Shown here: one piece after another, positions 59,101 through 64,000 of the stretch | How the letters are laid out: every line of letters begins with the position of its first letter | Numbering within the stretch: the stretch's first letter is position 1 | Origin: Sisyra terminalis | Lineage: Eukaryota; Arthropoda; Insecta; Neuroptera; Sisyridae | Length of the DNA: 64,000 nucleotides | NCBI GenBank assembly: GCA_958496175.1 | Contig: OY292279.1 | Coordinates: forward strand, 7,068,001-7,132,000 | Reading direction: 5' to 3' | Notes under the pieces: model-generated | The model's input: only the letters and a program-made list of their open reading frames with translations | Database searches by the model: none | What the model was told of the DNA's origin: nothing | Translations under genes and position numbers: made by a program

Positions 59101-62100
59101 AGGTATAGTTTATGCATTTCTCATTTCTTCCAATTGATAAGTAGGTAAGCCAAGTCATTCACACATCTCATATCCATCAAAGATTTATAGAAAGTTTCCA
59201 ACATTTAAAAACACAGAAAAAAAATGTATAAATTCAATGTCCTCATTTCTCTTTAAAATCAACAAGAAATATTCTGTCTAAATACGACGTAAATTAAAAA
59301 CACTTCCACAAAAAATCATTACAAGGCCACAAAGACCTTGATACTATAATCCATAATAATGTAAAGATCTATATCCAAATAAAACCGCAATCACAATAGA
59401 ATCAAATTACAATCATAAAATTAATCCAATTATTGATGTTTACATTAATATGATCTTGTAATACGAACTTTATATAAGAACATCGTAATATATTGGAGAA
59501 AAAAAAGAATGGCTGATGAAATTTTTGAATGGTATCAAAAAGGCGTGCCGTTTAAAATATATAAATAGCAATTCAATAGATTCATAAAAACATAATTATG
59601 CACGAAAACCCTACCCGAGTACCTACATATTATTATCTACAGTAATAAATTTATAGGCATCTATTAAATATACGGAAATAATCAATTAAGACTTTTATTG
59701 TCCGATTCAAATTGCAATGCAAGTTCTGTACAAAGAACATCCGATGGAAATCAAACTTTTAATTAGCCTATTAAAACGAAATTTATTATAAATGTACCTT
59801 ATTATATTGGCAAAATGTTTTTATGAAAATGAAGAAGAAATATCTTCCAGCAAGAATTGAAATAAAACCCGGAAAAAGATGAAATCTATGTCTAAAAAAA
59901 TCAATTTTTGGTGATCATTTAATTTTTCAGACTTCATTTCATAAATTATCTTTATCTAATCAAATAATAATCATATTTTAAACGATAGTCTAAGATATAC
60001 GATATAAGCTATAAGACATTTTCCAACACGTGGTCATTCGACTGTCATTTGGCTTTTCCGACTTGGTTTATTTCAATTGGTGGAAATACAAATGTGGGGA
60101 TATCTGATAGGCTGATGCAACCATTAGAAGTTTATACGGGCAACCACTTGTTACAAAAACAAATATCAATACAATTTTCTTATGCCAGGCAATAATAAAA
60201 TTGCCTTACAACCCTCCAATATATCTGTAAGGGTTGTTAAGATCGTTTTCTTACCCCGCGACATATAAAAGTATATGTATAAAATATTTTTCTTTCAAAG
60301 ATTTAAACTCTTATCAATTCATTATGGCTCTCATAAAACATATAGCTTTACTTATCGTTAATTATTCACCACCAAAACGTAAGTCCCAACACTTTTATTG
60401 CAAGATAAAGTTTCAAAGAAACAATTATGGCGAAAATGCAATATTTGTCGGTCAATGTAAAATGGAAGCCTCGTACTAAATGCATGAAGAGCTATTATTC
60501 AATAATATTGACTATTTTGGAATTACCTCTTAATAAGATCTTTCCCATACAGAAATTCAATATTTCTCGATCAAAAATTTTGCATATTTATAAGAACTAC
60601 CTTTGGTTTCTTTGTATTAAAAAATATATTCCATCACCAAATTCGAATCCTTTATATCCATAAGTAGTTTCTTCTACTTCTACTATCAAGAATATTAGTG
60701 GCCAATATATATTTTCTTAATGTACTCCTACTATCAAGTTAAGGAAGATTTTCATTAATGAATTAAGGGAAGTTTCATAAAATTTATAGATTAGCACCAC
60801 TAAAACCGTAGTAGCAACATATCTAATAATAGTTTCGTTTTAAAATATTTAAATCTTTAGATATATTTTTAAACTATCCTGATAATTTACTTATGGTTCA
60901 TAAGGATAATGAGCGAACAAATCGAACACAAATTAGCTGAGACAATGATGGTAGATATATAATTAAAACGATAGAAAAGAACAAAAATTCAAAATTTTAA
61001 CCCAGTTACCTATACTAGTAACTTAAAGCCAACGTGATCTTTTATTTTTTAAACAACAAATTAAATTTTCCCCAACCAACTTACTCTCTTCTTCTGCAAC
61101 TCAACTGTTAACTACTAAAATGTTCCATTATCCTTATACCTTCGTTTCTAAGCCGCCTTAGATAAAAAATATTTATACAAAAATGATGTTGAAAGATGAA
61201 CCAATTAAGAACTGGCCAGTAGGCGAAGCTTAAAAAAACGTGGCTACGTATTGTGTGCAACTAAAGAATTATCCCTTAGTGCTATTATTTAAATAATTTT
61301 ATGTTTATTTCAAAAGAAATTTTCCAGTGATTTGGATCAAATTCAGCTCAGAAAAATGGCTACAAATGCTGAAAAAATTATTGAACCTAGACATTTAATT
61401 AAATGTGGCAAACATATTGAAAATAAAAACAGTGATGTAAGTTTTACAGCGTTATGTTTATAAAGTTCTCATATTAAATAAGCACTTCACGAAATTCAAG
61501 GATCTGTTTCGTAAATATGAAAAATTTTATCTATTAAATGTTTGACAAAGTTGGTTTAGGTGAAAAATGTAAGCACGTGTAGGTCACTTTATTATGTTGT
61601 TATCGGTAGGTAATTTTCTAGGCTTAAATATCATCGAGCAATTAAGAACATAGTTTTTTTTAATTAACAATCTTAGCTTAAAAATAATATTTTATTTAAG
61701 AAAAGCAATGGGGTGTTATATCTTGTCCTGTACCAATAAAAACGTAATGGGAAAGAATATAATTATATTCCAATCAAAACTTAAAACCTCCTAGAAGACC
61801 TAGGAGCTGTTAATAGTTCTTTTAGTCAACAACTCTTAATTGATTTTTAATGAACTACTTCATATACTCTTGTATTAAAGTACACACTAAAACTAATACT
61901 TTTTTTAGCCACCAGACGTCGTGACTAAAGTAATCAGTTCCCAATGGTGATGAGTTAATGAGGAAAAACAAAATTTAACATAAGGTTTATTCTGTGGGTG
62001 AGTTCCAAGGTTTATAAAATACACATGTGGCCTCATGGTGGCTACGTGATGGATACGTGACGTATCCAGAAGAAATTCGTACATATCTTCAGGCTGATCA

Positions 62101-63342
62101 ATTTCAAAACTCTTTGTATGACGTCATTGTTTTTTCTAATGGAGCAACCTGTGTAATTTACAAACCTTGGATGAGTTCAGCGTTTTAACCACGCTTGGAA
62201 TGTTCAGCTAGTGGATTTCAAGGTCAGAGACCCTGCTTTGTGAATTTTTTACTATTTTTAAGATACATCGGAATGTATACTTGTAAACCTACCAGAAATA
62301 ATTTTCTCAATAAACGGAAAAATCGCATCAAAACCCGTCGCTAGTTAGGAACTAAGTACACACTAAAACTAATACTTTTTTTAGCCACTAGACGTCGTGA
62401 CTAAAGTAATCAGTTCCCAATGGTGATGAGTTAATGGGGAAAAAAAAACTTAACATAAGGTTTATTCTGTGGTACAGTTCAGCGTTTTAACCACGCTTGG
62501 AATGTTCAGCTGATTTCAAGGTCAGAGACCCTGCTTTGTGAATTTGTTACTATTTTTAAGATACATCAGAATGTATACTTGTAAACCTACCAGAAATAAT
62601 TTCCTCAATAAACGGGAAAATCGCATCAAAATCCGTTGCTAGTTAGGAACTAAGCGGATATATATGGGCATACACCCGGTGGCTATACTTTAGGCAAGAA
62701 TATCCCAAAATATATAGAATATTTCTTTGTAGGATATTTCATTCCCTACATCTTTTCTTCGGGGTTTTCCCCAATTTTTCTAGTCCCTAAGGATATCTTG
62801 TATATTTATTTTTTTGCTTAACTATAAAGTTTCTTTGTGCCTCGAAGAATCTAGAACTTTTGGCATTGCTTTCTGCTTACCAGGGAAAATCGTTAAGTTA
62901 AGGCTTTCGAAGGAATCCAGTCTGTAAAGTTTGATAATTACCTTTTTGTTCTTAAGTTTTATGACTTAAATTGAAAATTGAAGTGGTAATCAAAGTTTAT
63001 ATATTTCGGAAACATTCTCTAATTTATTTATAGATAATAGAAGTTGGCGAACAAAGGTTATTGGCAATTCATGTAGATTAGCGTCTTTTTTTCACTTTAA
63101 AACAATGCATAATGTTGTAATGACTGAAACGTGGAGATATTTTTTTTTATTATTGTTAATTGATTTTTATTAGGCCAAAGGAAACGACCTAAATCGCCAA
63201 TGAAGATAAGAATTTCCATCGTTGAAACCTATTGAAATAAATTCTTTTAACATTTCCTTACGTAAATACTTACAATTTGTTCTCGTACATTATTGTGAAA
63301 AATTTGTTCTTCTAAGGGAACTTCTTCATCCACCTCGTCCAT
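53122..63342 (-). CDS. LMBR1-family multipass membrane protein (Lilipod/LMBR1 type), nine exons
   Basis: Exons in transcript order: 63,342-63,274; 56,588-56,324; 56,268-56,038; 55,969-55,904; 54,542-54,216; 54,158-54,004; 53,948-53,717; 53,656-53,500; 53,212-53,122. All phases close with GT..AG sites, giving 530 aa (vertebrate LMBR1 and LMBR1L are about 490). Diagnostic blocks are LEEQIFHNNVREQI (1-23), ISLWLCTFSLSVAVGAALLL and RSYYVKWLNSSLIQGLWNY, then FAYLFTESEGFVGHRKGIMA with RVYET, and QRNLVYPLAMVLLLAL. Many hydrophobic segments fit the nine-helix topology known for the family. A charged loop encoded by exon 5 separates the two membrane halves. Relatives act as lipocalin-receptor-like proteins; the Drosophila member Lilipod supports germline stem-cell renewal. 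Function here is inferred from family only. Confidence 0.92.
54577..55472. mobile_element. Inverted-repeat element in LMBR1 intron 4
   Basis: Ends GGGAACACGGGGCGGAATGG and (inward from the right) GGGGAATGTGGGGCGGAATG, with TA at both borders. GTGCCCCAGAGAGTGGGGCA occurs inside. It is non-coding and accounts for most of the intron between exons 4 and 5. Confidence 0.6.
56974..57621. repeat. Tandem duplication, two units of about 324 bp, tRNA-Lys-like
   Basis: The units (about 56,974-57,297 and 57,300-57,621) are nearly identical, so the duplication is recent. Each contains, on the minus strand, a tRNA-like body with T-arm GATTCAAATCC (57,035-57,045 and 57,358-57,368), D-arm-like TGGTGTAACAGTAAAG and, in the first unit, an anticodon-type loop CTTTTAA (UUU, lysine). 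This resembles a tRNA-Lys-derived SINE head. Confidence 0.75.
61328..61436 (+). other. Possible plus-strand exon nested in LMBR1 intron 1
   Basis: A 109-base segment sits between a good acceptor (ATTTTCCAG) and a good donor (GTAAGT) and is open in one frame for 36 codons (DLDQIQLRKMATNAEKIIEP then RHLIKCGKHIENKNSD). It would need a partner exon ending in phase 2. I found none and recognise no family. Confidence 0.25.
61879..62656. repeat. Tandem duplication in LMBR1 intron 1, second unit shortened
   Basis: Units start TACACACTAAAACTAATACT at about 61,880 and 62,353. Both contain GTCGTGACTAAAGTAATCAG, GTTTTAACCACGCTTGGAAT and GGTCAGAGACCCTGCTTTGT, and end TTGCTAGTTAGGAACTAAG-type sequence. 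The second unit lacks about 170 bases after GGTTTATTCTGTGG. Confidence 0.8.
63274..63342 (-). CDS. First coding exon of the LMBR1-family gene
   Basis: A 69-base exon: ATG, then codons for MDEVDEEVPLEEQIFHNNVR and EQI, ending exactly at a GTAAGT donor in phase 0. That matches the phase-0 acceptor of exon 2 at 56,588. Family N-termini have the same acidic start followed by '(Q)LFHN.VRE.(I/V)', so the link across 6.7 kb is well supported despite the exon's small size. Confidence 0.88.
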
Positions 63343-64000
63343 TATACTCTGGATATGCCAATTCATCTATTGTTTATATTTTGTGCATAACAATAACTGC
63401 AATTTAATTGATCAGAGCAAATATAAACTGTTAAACGAGCACTGCGTAACATTTTCTCACTGTTAACACAAAATTTATTTGATTTTTTCGTAATTTTTGC
63501 GTTCAAATTTCAAAATAACTCAAAACTATGACATTTCAAATGCATAGAAAAAAGATCAACACTTGGGTTTGTAAATGGGTTACGATGTGGCATCATAGAG
63601 GTCGGTTTTATTTATTTGGAATAACTAATTAGCATATTTTTATGTGAAAATTTCCCGTTAGAAGCACCAAACTTGACACAAACCAGCTGATGTGATGTTC
63701 GCTGGACGCGGCGTAAATACGTTATAATTTTTGGTCGCTCAATTTTTCAATTATTCTAGTAGTGGAAGTTAGGGGAATTTGGTTTCTCCCTGCTTATGAC
63801 GCTCGGCAATGCTGGGCGCAGGCGCAATTCGAGCGCTCAATTTGAAATATGATGCTCATACATGAAAGAATCATGAGAATTTAAAAAAAAGTACAACACA
63901 ATCGATGATCGTATGAAAATTGAATGAATTGTATTATTTAATGACATTTTTATGTTTTGAAAATCCTTTAAAATTATTTACACTCCACACAATGTGTTCA
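63343..64000 (-). promoter_or_regulatory. Region upstream of the LMBR1-family start, promoter candidate
   Basis: A GC-rich island in otherwise AT-rich DNA at 63,790-63,840 contains GGCGCAGGCGCA (63,815-63,826), close to the palindromic NRF-1/Ewg site YGCGCAYGCGCR, about 475 bases before the ATG. No TATA box stands out. A TATA-less housekeeping-type promoter would fit a widely expressed membrane protein. This is inference from motif and position. Confidence 0.4.

Larger units (their letters stand above)
56589..63273. other. LMBR1-family intron 1 (6.7 kb)
   Basis: Apart from the two tandem duplications listed separately, the intron is plain AT-rich sequence. A possible plus-strand cryptic exon lies at 61,328-61,436. 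Several 60-80 codon frames (58,458; 60,234; 60,427) have no supporting features. Confidence 0.7.

Noticed and set aside
60234..60663. Two overlapping plus frames in LMBR1 intron 1
   Set aside because: AT-rich composition, no start context, no splice partners.

Overview
The window looks like insect nuclear DNA. It is strongly AT-rich, has introns with GT..AG borders, and is crowded with decayed transposons typical of arthropods: Penelope-like elements, Jockey-type LINEs, Helitrons, and hAT, pogo and TTAA-type MITEs. The order cannot be fixed from sequence alone. No prokaryotic, organellar or viral genes were seen.

Layout. Roughly 1-48,400 holds no intact cellular gene that I can support. It is a mosaic of transposon remnants separated by single-copy-looking DNA. 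Penelope-like elements (PLEs) occur four times: copy A 7,200-9,700 (+), copy B 10,920-13,775 (-), copy C 17,075-18,835 (-) and copy D 41,600-43,400 (+). Two Jockey-like LINE remnants lie at 29,836-32,512 (-) and 37,090-38,750 (+), a third LINE fragment is nested inside PLE copy B, and a decayed mariner-type transposase lies at 34,640-35,520. Smaller elements fill the spaces: Helitron-like sequences, a pogo-like MITE, hAT-like elements with 8-bp target duplications, two elements flanked by TTAA, a long-armed inverted repeat and a palindromic repeat. Several CpG-richer, apparently unique blocks (about 10.0-10.7, 15.2-16.0, 28.6-29.5, 32.5-33.2, 36.1-36.6 and 44.1-45.0 kb) have no coding assignment.

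The right-hand 16 kb carries two cellular genes placed tail to tail. The first is a six-exon F-box protein gene on + (48,505-52,180), resembling FBXO28 in its N-terminal half. The second is a nine-exon LMBR1-family membrane-protein gene on - (63,342 down to 53,122; the Lilipod/LMBR1 type). Its 23-codon first exon lies 6.7 kb from exon 2, across an intron carrying two tandem duplications, one of them tRNA-Lys-like. I assembled both genes by matching splice-site phases by hand. The coding sequences sum to 530 aa for LMBR1 and 457 or 463 aa for the F-box protein.

The most unusual signal is in the PLE family. All four copies carry, antisense and downstream of the GIY-YIG endonuclease region, the same fragment of a LINE reverse transcriptase that includes its (F/I)(V/I)D(D/G) catalytic box. 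In two copies the element ends in, or retains part of, a hammerhead-ribozyme-like motif. A separate palindromic repeat carries a related CTGATGA...GAAAC core in each arm.
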